From Druceiella hillmani (lineage: Eukaryota > Arthropoda > Insecta > Lepidoptera > Hepialidae), in NCBI GenBank assembly GCA_039881145.1, contig JAYKKI010000075.1:62001-126000 (forward strand): a DNA stretch of 64,000 bases, given 5' to 3'. The position numbers were made by a program, and so were the translations under genes. The notes under the pieces are model-generated. The model ran no database searches and had not been told where the DNA came from. It worked only from the letters and a program-made list of their open reading frames with translations. This document shows positions 1-10,898 of this stretch, piece after piece. Position 1 is the first letter of the stretch; each line of letters starts with the position of its first letter.

Positions 1-74
1 TATGCAATTTGTTTCTGGTTCTCTTTTTTGTTACTGGTTAATATCAAATGAATATAACTTTATAATATATTGAC

Positions 75-969
75 ATGTCATTCACATGTTCCTCAAATTC
101 CTTTTATTCTATCGATTCGCTCGATTCTTCACCTGACGATTTTTCGATACTTCCCATAATCCTTCTACACATAATGTACTTCAATCAGCTTTTATCTCCT
201 CATAACCAGCTCTCCTGCCTCATCAACGCTCAGAGTATCCCGTGCCATTATTTAGGTTTCATTAATTATTTCGAAAATTTGAACCTTCACGCTTATCTTG
301 TAAGTGAGACCTCGCTCAAAACTCCACTCCCGTCAAATTTGTATTCACTCCCAGGTTACGTTTTAATACGTAACCATCGTACTTGCAGACGTGGCGGTGG
401 TGTTGGTATATATCTTCGGGCTGACCTAGCTTTCAAAATTATCACAAAATATTCCACTGGCTGCACGCCCATAATGGAATACTTATTTGTCGAAGTAACT
501 TTTTTCAAGCCAAGTTACTACTTGGTTCGTATATTCTCCTCTTAATATTTCATATTTCGGTGATTTTGAAAGTATAGTTGATCACTACCTACCTTCATAC
601 CCCCTGCGGGACATTGTCAAGGCTGGTAACTTCATAATTTTCCAATCCTTTGCTACATTTTATGTTGTCACTCCCTCCTCGATCTCATTCTAGTAATCTG
701 TCCTAAAAGTGTATCCTTCTACGGTCAACTTCCAGCACCCGGTCTTTCCCATCATGACACCAAAAAACACTGTATTTCTGCATCATTACAAGATTGTACT
801 CTTAAAAATATTTGGGAGTTTTTGGGTACTCTGGGCATTGGAAAATCCTCTACCAATTTTGGAGAGCTGGCAATTGGACATCGACCAATTAAATTCACAT
901 TTTTCTACGCTACCCAAGATACTTGAACCAGCTTTTAAGTATGATGATTTTATTAAAATTTCTTTTTGA
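75..969 (+). pseudogene. LINE (non-LTR retrotransposon) endonuclease region, degenerate
   Basis: This is a decayed piece of a LINE second open reading frame. The first part (75-545, 156 codons) carries an AP-endonuclease-like stretch: LINAQSI, then LVSETSL (the SET motif holding a catalytic Glu), then a YSLPGYVLIRN block, then CRRGGGVGIYLRADL, in the order known for CR1/Jockey-type LINE endonucleases. A stop follows at 543-545. Weaker, frame-disrupted similarity seems to continue to about 960, including DIDQLNSHFSTLP near 880-915, which resembles the linker before the reverse transcriptase. No RT palm domain follows, so the copy is truncated and broken by stops and indels. The start at 75 is only the first in-frame Met, not a real initiation site. 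The clade assignment is from motif memory and is less sure than the endonuclease call. Confidence 0.72.
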
Positions 970-1141
970 TTACATCAATTGAGAATTTTCAGGTATTTTC
1001 ACACTGTATGAGTGAAGAAGCATAAATTAGCAAAGTACAGCCGCTGGCAATGTGTAGCAATTTGTTAGAAATTTGTAGTAGGCTATCAATTTTTACAATA
1101 TGTTAAAACTAAGTATTCATACCATTCAAAGCTTTCATACC

Positions 1142-1144
<3 letters not shown>
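970..1144. other. Unannotated AT-rich DNA
   Basis: Nothing recognisable lies between the LINE relic and the first TA tract. Confidence 0.5.

Positions 1145-1203
<59 letters not shown>
1145..1203. repeat. (TA)n microsatellite
   Basis: An uninterrupted TA dinucleotide tract of about 58 bp. A long Tyr-Ile reading frame across it is an artefact of the repeat. Confidence 0.95.
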
Positions 1204-1207
<4 letters not shown>

Positions 1208-1699
1208 GAACTGAGAACAACAACTTATAGCCAGTGACAAAATTTATTAAACAAATGAAGTTGAGATAATACAAATTTCTACTGATTTATTGCTAATAAG
1301 TTACTCAATGTAGTATAATTAAATATTCTTTTATTGATCATTTATATTTTGTATAGGATTGTAATTAGGAAATATGTACAGGATTATAATTAGGAAATAT
1401 ATTTTATCTTCTGAAATAATTATTCAAACGACATGCCTGTAAAATACTTGGACCGTACATTTAGTTTGTTTTGGTAAAGACCAATTATTAGTGGTTCCGA
1501 GTCAATTTTATAATACTTTCTAGTCATAAGTTAAATATTACGAATTTTTCATAAAATATAGACATATATAGTATTCCCAATATTTTTGCAGAAATGATTA
1601 AAATATATAATTAGTTTATACATTATCTATTATATCCGTTACTGTATAGTTTATGATGCGAAAAAGTTGCAAGTTTGCATCATATTAGGAGCGTAACTA
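1204..1699. other. Unannotated AT-rich DNA
   Basis: No gene seen. A short direct repeat around TAGGATTGTAATTAGGAAATAT and a near copy lies at about 1356-1400. Confidence 0.5.
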
Positions 1700-1773
1700 C
1701 AGTGTATACCCGAAACGCGGATAAACATTGTAGTATACCGAGTACGGGAATGGTTCAACGCGATTTGGGTATA
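1700..1773. repeat. Imperfect inverted repeat
   Basis: AGTGTATACCCGAAACGCG near 1700 is partly complementary to CGCGATTTGGGTATACTCG near 1757-1775, with about 35 bases between them. This makes a possible 18-19-bp imperfect stem. It may be the relic of a small hairpin or MITE-like element; no target duplication was identified. Confidence 0.5.
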
Positions 1774-1819
1774 CTCGACTGAATGACCGATTTAACTTAT
1801 TTATAAACTGATTAAATGT

Positions 1820-1829
1820 GTATATATAA

Positions 1830-1902
<73 letters not shown>
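1820..1902. repeat. (TA)n microsatellite with interruptions
   Basis: A TA tract of about 80 bp, interrupted near its left end by TAAA and TG variants. Confidence 0.93.
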
Positions 1903-1907
<5 letters not shown>

Positions 1908-2651
1908 GTAATAACATTCAGGTGAAGGCAAAAATAAAAGCATTACTTATACGTAAGATAATAGATTGAAAAAATAAAACATATAGACACTAGAAGCTAA
2001 TATTAAGTTTTACACTTACTCGCTAGTTAATTTTCAAGCAGGCTCTAATACTCCCACGCCTTCCTACTGGTGTAAGTTCATCGTGATTTTATTTTCAAAG
2101 GGAGCAATATTCACAGTGAAAGACTATGTCGTTTTATGAATTTTATTTTAAGTGTTCCTAGTTTCGTAATGTTACCAAAAATTTAGACATGTCTTGATAC
2201 ATCAGTATCGGTAATTGGGATAATAAAACATATTAACGGCACATATCTTCAAAAAAATTATCTGGCAATTTTAGAAGCAACATATTAATTAATGAAAAAA
2301 AAATTATTCCATATATTATACATGTAGGATATAGTAAAAATATTTTTTCTTAATTTCAGTTAGTGTCTCTCCAGGGATAATATATAAAAATATGCAAAAA
2401 TTACGTTTCCTCCATCTCTTATTTCCGAAACTTATTTGATGACCTAGTAGATACGAACACGTACACACACTTGTTTGTTTGTATGTAAATAACCTTTAAT
2501 TTATGTTCCTTTACCCCCATAATGATATCATTGCAAGGAGGTTAAATACCTTAGTAAAGAACTCAATTTGGGGTAGTAAAAAAGGAATCGGGAAAATAGA
2601 TGGAAATGGATAATCTACTTATAATATACACCGAGAATGCTCCAAAATAAA

Positions 2652-2885
2652 TTGCAATATAAAAACTCTACCGTCACGTTTTCCACGTACCGTTGATAAT
2701 TTATTCTTTTACCGATTGTGGTTAGCTTTATCCGATCTGAACATAATCCAAATGTTCCCTACAACTAATAAAAAATACACTTTATATTATGGCGCAACGA
2801 TTTATTACTAAATTGATGTATTATCAGAACTTTCCAAAGCTCGACGCTATGGTATACGTACATCGTTTTCAGATGCTTTTAAAAT
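2652..2885 (+). repeat. Dispersed repeat 'C', copy 1
   Basis: About 230 bp containing TTCCACGTACCGTTGATAA, ACCGATTGTGG and TATGGTATACGTACATCG. Five other copies lie at about 25.5, 39.1 (inverted), 48.0, 50.7 (inverted) and 55.6 kb. No coding capacity was seen. Confidence 0.72.
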
Positions 2886-3180
2886 CGTTTTAAAATTGCA
2901 CACTTTTGAGTGTCTAATGAGTTAATTTCTTTTACAATATATTAGAAATAAAAATTATGCTATGACGGTAAATCCAGCGTCTAAACATCGTTTTCTTGTT
3001 CCAACGCTTTGAAAAGATGGCTCATTAAATATAAAATATCGTTAATTCTTTTGCAATATTGGAATGTGAAAAATGAAATTTGACTGTAAAATAAAAAAAA
3101 TTATTTAAGTGTTAAAAATTGTTTCATGAAAATAATAAATGACAAACATTAATAAGGATAAAAGTAAATGGACTCCTACG

Positions 3181-3312
3181 CAGTGTGAATTCTAAGTAGG
3201 TTTACAAAATAGTCCAGTGTGAATTCTAAGTAGGTTTACAAAATAGTCCAGTGTGAATTCTAAGTAGGTTTACAAAATAGTCCAGTGTGATTTCTAAGTA
3301 GGTTTACAAAAT
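3181..3312. repeat. 34-bp tandem repeat, about 3.9 copies
   Basis: A 34-bp unit beginning CAGTGTGAATTCTAAGTAGG is repeated at 3181, 3215, 3249 and 3283. The first three copies are identical by eye; the last has one substitution (GAATT to GATTT) and lacks its last bases. The matching position of the long repeat near 26.03 kb holds a single diverged version, so the amplification is specific to this copy. Confidence 0.95.
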
Positions 3313-3483
3313 ATTTGATAAATGGCCAGGTTAATTATATCGTATTCCTTTATCTCAACTTGGAGTGCGTAACTTGGAACTCGTGTGAAGATAAATTTGA
3401 TCTATATATGCTAATGACTTAAAATTGATTACAAACATAAACAATTTCGATACCCATTTTGGTTAAATATAGGATAAACTTGC

Positions 3484-3529
3484 ACAAACACGCCACATAC
3501 GATGTTACAAACACGCCACATACGATGTT
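3484..3529. repeat. 23-bp tandem duplication
   Basis: ACAAACACGCCACATACGAT plus GTT occurs twice in a row with no mismatch. The related block D copies at 26.6 and 36.85 kb have one version, so this is a recent local duplication. Confidence 0.93.
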
Positions 3530-4412
3530 AACCTCATATTTACGAAAGGCAAATTCACTCTACATAAGCGGATGTAACTCACGCAAACAACTTTATTCAA
3601 AACTACTGACGTGTAACCGGGCATACGGTGTATCTCTGAAGTCTGCGTCAACAGGAGAGGTACTTGTCGATATCCTGAATTATAGTGTTCATAATGGGTT
3701 TAGTTTTCGTAAGCGCTCGTATCAAGTTTCATTACGATAATATTATGTCAAATTTTATATAGGGTTGACAACATCATATCTTGTTTATGATAAATAAAAT
3801 TATAGTTTAAAAAAATAAATGTTTTTTTTTATAATATAAAATAAAAAATAATCTTCAAATATGAATATTTTAGGCCATGAGCGAAAGGATGTCCCTAATG
3901 ACAAAAAATTAACTTTCATGTAAAGAAAAGCATGGAGTGATTGATATCAGTTATTAAATAAAATGAGAGAGTACCCGGTATTCACATGTGTGCAAAATGT
4001 ATTTAATTCAAAGGTTTGGAACTGGGTGTCAAAGCGTTTAGAAATGTTAGTTAGCAGTCTGCGAATATGTAGAAAAATAAATTGAATTTTTAACATTTAA
4101 AATTTTTAATCGTTAATTTCGTTTTATTCTCCTACATTAAACTTTAAACTTTTGCGTTATTTAAATTAATGATTTATGCATCATAAAATATTAAAACATT
4201 ATTTCTCATTTTTGTATTTGTTTGGGAAGTTTTGTTCAATTAGAAATTTAAATAAAAATGCCATGACATCCGGTTACATTTTATTTTACAAAATGCTCGA
4301 AATGCTAAAATTAAATGAGTATTTATTTTCAATTCTCGTTCAATGGTACATACGTTACAACTTTGGTTGTATACAATTGGCATTAACTTAATAAGAAGGT
4401 TACATCATATAC

Positions 4413-5700
4413 AAAGTCGAACTCTGCATATCAAAATGGATATAGTTTTTATGGTTTTCTTCCCAGGGATCCGGGTATAGGCAGGATTTTCGTAATACGG
4501 AAATTTCATACATTGTATTATGCTCCATGGAATAAAGGCATACTTACAAATGTGTCGAACTATGTTATTGAAGTCTAGAAAAGTCGAGGATGGAACGAAA
4601 TTAACTATCATTGAATAAAACAACTCTTATTACTTTATTATTGCCGACTAACAATTTACCACTAAATTAATGAAAGTAAGCTAAATTAATGAAGTCATAT
4701 GAGGTCATTAATTTGAGAGTAAATTTCAATTGGCGTATAGTGAACAAGATATTCGGAAGACTTCCGTGTTAGGTGTGCGTCATGAATATGTGTAGTTTGT
4801 GTTGCGCAATGTCAAAGATTGCTGATGTATTTCTTCGTTTTATTTATTACAAAATTATTTCGTGTTAAGAACGTTAGGAGCCAGCTCAATAAACTTTCAG
4901 TAATTTTTATTACTATTTATAATTTTTATTGAAATATGTGCATATTTCACATACTTTCCAAAAATATCGGGAGTAGCAAACAGACGTACACCTGGTATTG
5001 TACAAAAAGGATTTCATTCCGTGAGATCTAATATAGGACTATTATAATATAGGAATTAGTCAGAGTAAAAATTAGTGAATAGATAACTCCTAACGTAACA
5101 AATTTAAATGACATCTGATAACGTTTATTACGATTCCCTTAAAAAGTGTAATCAGACAAACTGAATTGGTACACCGTAACTACGATAATTAAGAGAGCAT
5201 ATCTGGTCTCGGAATGCGAAATATGCAATCAAGCAAAATTATCTCATGAAATTGCAAAAAAAAAACACATTATTAATTTTGCAAATATCATCAGAAGGCA
5301 AAAGCAAGTCTGCTACCGCTGTCTTTTCGATGCAGGAAACTTTAAAATAATTAACGTAATTCCGCACATCATTTTATTTGTTGGCATTTGCTTTTACCTT
5401 TACCTGAAAACAAAGATACCCAAAACTAGACAGAGAATTTAATAAAATAAACATCAGTTGAAAGCAAGTATCAAAAAACCAGCCAAATGAGAATCTGGCT
5501 CTCATTTCGAGATTTTCTTACCTTGTTTGAAGTTTATTTATCGTGGATCATCATTAATACAGATTTCCTAGCGAAATAATTATTAAATAACCTTTCATAT
5601 AAATACTGATTTGTAGTGGAAGGGGCGTATATATTATTACGAATATCTGAAAAAGTCTCAGTTAGCTTTTTCCTACAAATTTTGCGTGTGCTTTCAAATT
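4413..5700 (+). repeat. Long diverged repeat unit, copy 2 (blocks E-F-G, partial)
   Basis: Block E (about 4413-4640 plus 4750-4900) aligns with 27880-28260 and 43021-43290 (GGAATAA...GAAATTAACTAT, then ATTTCTTCGTT-type sequence). Block F (4960-5190) aligns with 22655-22790 and 44575-44840; shared text includes GGGAGTAGCAAACAGA and CACCTGGTATTG. Block G (5320-5700) aligns with 22850-23240 (AACGTAATTCC, GACTTCCTAACGAA-like text and GGAAGGGGCGTATATATTAT). The order E-F-G agrees with the other copies. No gene was found inside. Confidence 0.66.
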
Positions 5701-5707
5701 TTTGTAA

Positions 5708-5755
5708 ATATTTGATATCTTAATAATGTTAAAAAATTATTAAGATATCAAATAT
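5708..5755. repeat. Perfect 20-bp hairpin
   Basis: The arm 5708-5727 (ATATTTGATATCTTAATAAT) is exactly complementary to 5736-5755, with an 8-base loop. It is too AT-rich and lacks a following T-run of the kind expected of a terminator. It marks the end of the alignable part of repeat copy 2. Confidence 0.92.
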
Positions 5756-5892
5756 CGCATAATATAAAATTGGGTAGGGTAAAGAAAATAAAAACAAAAG
5801 TGTATGAAGAAAAAAGTCAGGTATGTAATTATGACTACGTATATCATATTTATGACTACATATATTACGTTATTATGACTAAATATGTATTT

Positions 5893-6010
<118 letters not shown>

Positions 6011-7104
6011 ATAATTGCATTGATGTTATATGATAGATAATGGTTCAGTGAATCAGGAACGTTGCAATATTATTATTTTAAAATACAATAACATGTGCGT
6101 ATTATATTAAATTATATTCAAATAAAATATTAGTTACAAAGTGCGCATGGCGTGCATAAAAAGTACTTCAATTGATATCTTAAAAAGTGTGTATGGTATG
6201 CATATATGTGCATCTTTATATACTACGAATAGACGAACACACTCGAGATGCACACACCACCGAAAATGAATTGCCCTTGTGTGCGTAATTTGACATATGT
6301 GTGAATATGATAGCTGGAGTAGGGATGGCTTTTCACTGATTATATTATATTGATAATATAAAAATAAAGGCCACATTTTACTAAATTTTGTTAACGATTT
6401 AATTTCCAGAGCCCATAATTATGATCTTGCCCCCAATTTAACATATCTTTAGGAATTATTGAATTCTGTAAGAGTAATTCCCGTCTCAACATTGCAGTAC
6501 CTCGTATGAGGCAATCCTCTCATGTTTTTAAACCTTAAATATTTGTTTAACTTTAAATATTTTGAGTGCGTTATTTGTATTGTTAAAAAATATCAATCCG
6601 AGCGTATTCATATAAAAAATTTAATATCATGGCCAGAAATACCACAAAAGCATTTAAATTTATATCCATTTTTAAAATTGAAAACATAACCACCATACAA
6701 TAACACTTCTTAGACTGCACATTGTAGTGATTTCAATTACACAATTTAACTAGGAGAAAAAATTATAAAATTCAACTTGAAAAAAGGAATCTTCATTACA
6801 GTTCCTCATACAATGACCAAAACTTAAAAATGGATTTCATCAGTATATCCGTCATTATATAATATATTCAACTGTTATTTTTTTATTTTTAAAAACAAAA
6901 ATATTTTAAAGAATATTCATAATGAGAGTGAAAATAATTTTTTCGGGATTTTCATTCAATGAGCACTCATTGGTTAGCTATTTTAAAATTAAAATTAGTT
7001 TCCATTTATCATTTTACACTTATTTAACAGCCCCTGTTTGGGAAATTTTGCTTCAAACTGACCTAAAATATACCAATATTTCTAAATTTTTCAACAAATA
7101 TTTA
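6011..7104. other. Unannotated AT-rich DNA
   Basis: Only short open frames (80 codons or fewer) with no recognisable domain. No RNA gene or repeat was identified by eye. Confidence 0.5.
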
Positions 7105-7123
7105 CAAAGACAATCATCGCCAG

Positions 7124-7235
7124 TAATATTAGTTTTTGAGATCAAATAAATTTCGTACTCGGTAAGTCTCTCCTATCGTAATCGCAAAACACTTCAGCGA
7201 GTACGAAATTGATTTGACGTAAAAACTAATATGTT
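7124..7235. repeat. Inverted repeat, possible small MITE relic
   Basis: Arm 7124-7161 (ending AATTTCGTACTCG) and arm 7198-7235 (beginning CGAGTACGAAATT) are complementary over about 38 bases with a few mismatches, and the loop is 36 bases. Weaker complementarity may continue outward to about 7105 and 7253. The size suits a miniature inverted-repeat element, but no flanking target duplication could be assigned. Confidence 0.75.
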
Positions 7236-7253
7236 TTGCAGTGACTGTGTATA

Positions 7254-8742
7254 TCAATACAGTCCTTTACACAAATACAGTCTGCAAAAATCTGTTTTAT
7301 AGATCTAAGAAATTTCATCCTTGTTTGAAACGTTGAAAATGTTTTGCGATTAAGAGCGGAGGGACTTAACTCAAACTCGTCATGAATTTCATTAGCTATA
7401 ATGCAAGACAATTTTATTTTATTATTAATTTTGAATAATTATTCCAAAAAATACATTATTTTAATCAGCAGTTTTATTTTTCAGGTTTCAATAAACACTG
7501 AAGGGCCAAATTTAATTTTTTAATTAGTGTAATAGTCTGTAGATTACATTGATATCACAATATAAACATTTTTTTCTTACGTTTTATCTCATTAAAATGT
7601 TAAACGGAAACATTTAAATATTTTTTAAAATAGTAGAACCTTTAATATTTTCAATGAAAATATTCCAAAATTATTTTTAAAAAATAAAATATTGATCTTT
7701 GGATACTTCGTATGCGGAATTGCATCAAAAGGTCTTCAATTTATTAAAAGTATTTGGCTTTCGTATTATTATTTTTAACAAATACAAAAATATCTAACCT
7801 AATATAATATTTTTTCTCAGTTTCATAACGGTTTTATTTATATTCGTCACTACAGCTAAACAGACAAAATTAATTCAAATATAATAAATATCAGGCAATG
7901 ATCTTATTATGTGATAAATTATTGTGAAATAAACTATTTAAATATCATTGCTAGAAGTCAGTTATATAAGTACTCTGACTTCCAGCCCCGACTGCCTTCC
8001 AGTTTCTGACTTGTAAAACAAGTATATTTTCAGGATTCTGTTTTGTATTGTGCATCTTCGGTACTATGGTCTGTGCGCTTATGTGTTTTGTTTCAACTTA
8101 ATATCATCACAATCGTAGTAAAAATCTTACAGTCGTTTTTTCATTTTTAATATTAAAAAAAGACTAAGATTTTTACCGTAAAAATTATATTGTATCACTC
8201 ATGTTTAAAATTTTTTCGTTTTAATTAAACTCCAAATTTACAGAATCAGTTGCTCGCGAAAGTTGCGTTAGAATTTTAAAGCATCTGTGTTCTTAGGAAT
8301 AATTCTTCTTAATATAAATGATAATTTATGATATTTTCAGCACATTATGGAATATATTGCACCCTGATATAAGACATGTTTAAAGATGACTAAAATAATT
8401 ATTTCGTTCAACTTTCGTGTTATTATCCTCTTTCTTTTTTGTTCCACCGTTCATTTTCTACCTTATTTGCACCGTTACATGTCAATTTTATTTAATTTTG
8501 TTAAAACGTAATATAAATCGTACTCAATTCGTAATGCCTCATTTTACATTGCAAATTTATTATAATTGCAATTAGACTACTCATTGTATTGGTCATGTAA
8601 TTAACAAGCTGTTTATAAATAAAATAATTTTTTCCCGGAACGTCATCAACTTCAGATTCGAGTATTTTAATAATTTTGCTCTCACCTACATGATCACTAA
8701 ATGCTTCTGTTCTGTTCGCGAAACAGTATCGAGCGTAGTGGT
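7254..8742. other. Unannotated AT-rich DNA
   Basis: No gene, RNA or clear repeat recognised. Confidence 0.5.
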
Positions 8743-9210
8743 CTACGTGAACCGAAGTATAGAAGTTGCTTTGTTACCAGCAAAATCGGGGATTTCACGA
8801 TAAACAAATATTCCTTTTGCTATTCATTTAAAAAATAAATCGTATGTATAAAAAATTACATTTTATGAAACAGTTTTTATTTTATAAAGTTCGAACTTAA
8901 TAATATGATCATGTAAATCATTAGATAATGACAATCAGTGTGCAAAGCCCCGTAAATTGAGGTAAATGTTTTATCTTGAGATATACAGCAGTTAGTTTGT
9001 TGCCAGCAAAGTTGGATATTTGGAGATAAATGAATATTTGCTTTAATTTTCATTTAAAAAATAACTCGTATATATGTTTCGCTACAAAAATTTACAATTT
9101 ACGGAACAGTTTTACCTTATCAAAGTCGAACTTAATAAAATAATCAGGTAAATAATTAGGTGACATCAACCTGTATATTATGCTACGTGAACTGAAGTAA
9201 ATATTTTATC
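8743..9210 (+). repeat. ~226-bp tandem duplication, diverged
   Basis: Two adjacent related copies. Paired anchors are TTGTTACCAGCAAAATCGG (8771) with TTGTTGCCAGCAAAGTTGG (8997); ATTTAAAAAATAAATCGTAT with ATTTAAAAAATAACTCGTAT; and GTTCGAACTTAATAATATGA with GTCGAACTTAATAAAATAAT. The phrase CTACGTGAACCGAAGTA at 8743 recurs as CTACGTGAACTGAAGTA at 9183. The offset is about 226 bp. No coding frame is shared. Confidence 0.85.
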
Positions 9211-10429
9211 TTGCGATATACAAGAGTTGGTTCTTTATTTACGAGAATACGAGGTTACCATCGATCATGTATCTTCAGTCATTTAAGACGTGACGTGTGT
9301 TCAGAAATATAATGATATTTTCTAAAGTGAACATGCACGAACATGATCCAGCTTTTAATATAAAATACAATTCACTTCAAATTTCGCTTTAGCCCAAAAC
9401 TGAAAATAATACTTGACGGGTTGTACAATTTAATATTGTTGTATAAATAGTGTTTACGCTTTTGTAAAAGTTAGAACTGAAACACTTTCAATTATGGTGT
9501 AAAAGAATTATTAATTTCTTTTTTAAAAAAATTGAAAACATAGATTTTAAAAAAGTTTTAATTATTTGCAGGTAAAAACAATTATATATACTCCACACGA
9601 TGACCTCGAAAAAACTTCACATCATGAAAATGTTACGTCAGACAACCAACACCCAAAATCATAATTGAAATATTTTACTTCATATTGTAATCGTGTTGCT
9701 ATTTCCTAAGGATATGTTTTTCACATCTTGTGTCGCTGAAAAAAAATCCTGTGGCATTCGGACGGACTAAAACCAAAGTGTTCATTTTGTCACTTTTGAT
9801 ATCTAAAATTAAAAAACCCATAATTTCCACTAGTATGCCTACCCCCTATACATTATCTTGCCGTATTTCCTTCCTTTTTCATGTGGAATAATATAAGTTG
9901 TTATTTTTTTACCAAAATTTGTGTCTTTTTCGTGTGTTGTTACTCAAATGGAATTTTAATATTAATATATGACAATACGACGGCACAGAATACATTTTAT
10001 GTTTAACTGCAAAAAGTTCGTAACGTTACCGGAATACAGATGAAGGGAATGAAATTTTCTTAGTAAAAGTAGTATTACGTGCGAAGTTTAGTATCGAAAT
10101 GGCAATTGCATAAAAAAGAGTAAGCAAAATAAGGCGACATTATCACCAATAATATGTATTTAGATGTGTTTGCGTGTACGTGTGGTTATATTGGACGAAA
10201 CATTTTATTCTATAATCAAAAAGTTCTCAAAATAAATACAAATAATAAAAATGTGAGGAAATTGATGGATACTCAAAAATAACTAATTTTAATTATTTAC
10301 AAGCAAAAATAATTACAAATGTCCATAAAAATGCATAAGATAACGGTACGTAGAAGGGAATCGAATGAATTAACCTTATCCTCGTTATATTACTGTTGTA
10401 AGAAACATATTTTTTATTATAAAAAAATA
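9211..10429. other. Unannotated AT-rich DNA
   Basis: No gene or element recognised. Confidence 0.5.
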
Positions 10430-10898
10430 TAAAATTCTTATTAGGCCAGTTCTAGCATATGGTTCAGAAACCTGGCCTTTGACTAGAACTGGAGAGAATA
10501 AAATAGCAGCCTTTGAAAGAAGGGTTCTGAGGAGAATTTTGAGGGTGTCAAGGAAAATGGTATTTGGCGAAGACGTCTTAACTCAGAAAACTATAGTTTG
10601 TATGGTGAGCCTGATGTCATAAAAACCATCAAAATCAAGAGAATAAACTGGGCTGCCCACGTATCTAGAATGAAAGATGAAAACCCAGTAAAGAAAGTTT
10701 TCATTGCAAAACCTCTAACAACTCGTAGAAGAGGTAGACCAAAATTATTATGGATCTATTCAGTGGAAGAAGATTTTAACATTATCAGGATAAAGAACTG
10801 GAAAACCCAGGCGAAGAATAGAACTTGCTGGAAGAATCTCCAAGAGAAGGCCTTGGCCCACCCTGGGCTGTCGTGCCAAATATGATGATGACGATGAT
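10430..10898 (+). pseudogene. LINE 3' end: C-terminal region of reverse transcriptase ORF, frameshifted
   Basis: The + strand reads RPVLAYGSETWPLTRTGEN, then AAFERRVLRRIL, then after a frame change NGIWRRRLNSENYSLYGEPD, then IKTIKIKRINWAAHVSRM and TTRRRGRPKLLW, ending HPGLSCQI and stop at about 10883-10885. This is the characteristic C-terminal tail of insect LINE ORF2 proteins, downstream of the RT palm, often annotated as endonuclease-reverse transcriptase. The frame shifts by one missing base in the A-run at 10554-10557. The copy is 5'-truncated inside the RT, as is usual for LINE insertions, and ends in a short TGATGATGACGATGAT simple repeat. A microsatellite tail rather than poly-A would suit an RTE-like LINE, but that is an inference. 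A continuous frame runs 10598-10885. Confidence 0.88.

Larger units (their letters stand above)
2010..3740 (+). repeat. Long diverged repeat unit, copy 1 (blocks B-C-D)
   Basis: Block B (2010-2420) aligns by eye with 24060-24620, 33585-33680 and 45715-45850. Shared phrases include TTTACACTTACT, AATTTTCAAG and AAGTTCATCGT, and further on TAGTGTCTCT. Block C lies at 2652-2885, and block D (about 3484-3720) aligns with 26590-26800 and 36840-37050 through phrases such as AAGCGGATGTAACTC. B, C and D appear in this order wherever more than one is present. No conserved reading frame is evident; a 93-codon frame in block D (3459-3740) is not kept open in the other copies and is not called a gene. Boundaries are approximate. 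Confidence 0.68.

Noticed and set aside
1086..1274. Open frames running through TA tracts (also 5770-6033, 15375-15557, 22037-22420, 62876-63124)
   Set aside because: They encode only repeated Tyr-Ile and exist because (TA)n lacks stops; not genes.
3459..3740. 93-codon + frame in block D
   Set aside because: The aligned copies at 26.6 and 36.85 kb do not keep the frame.
5708..5755. 20-bp hairpin considered as a transcription terminator
   Set aside because: Rho-independent terminators are bacterial; the context is eukaryotic and no T-run follows.
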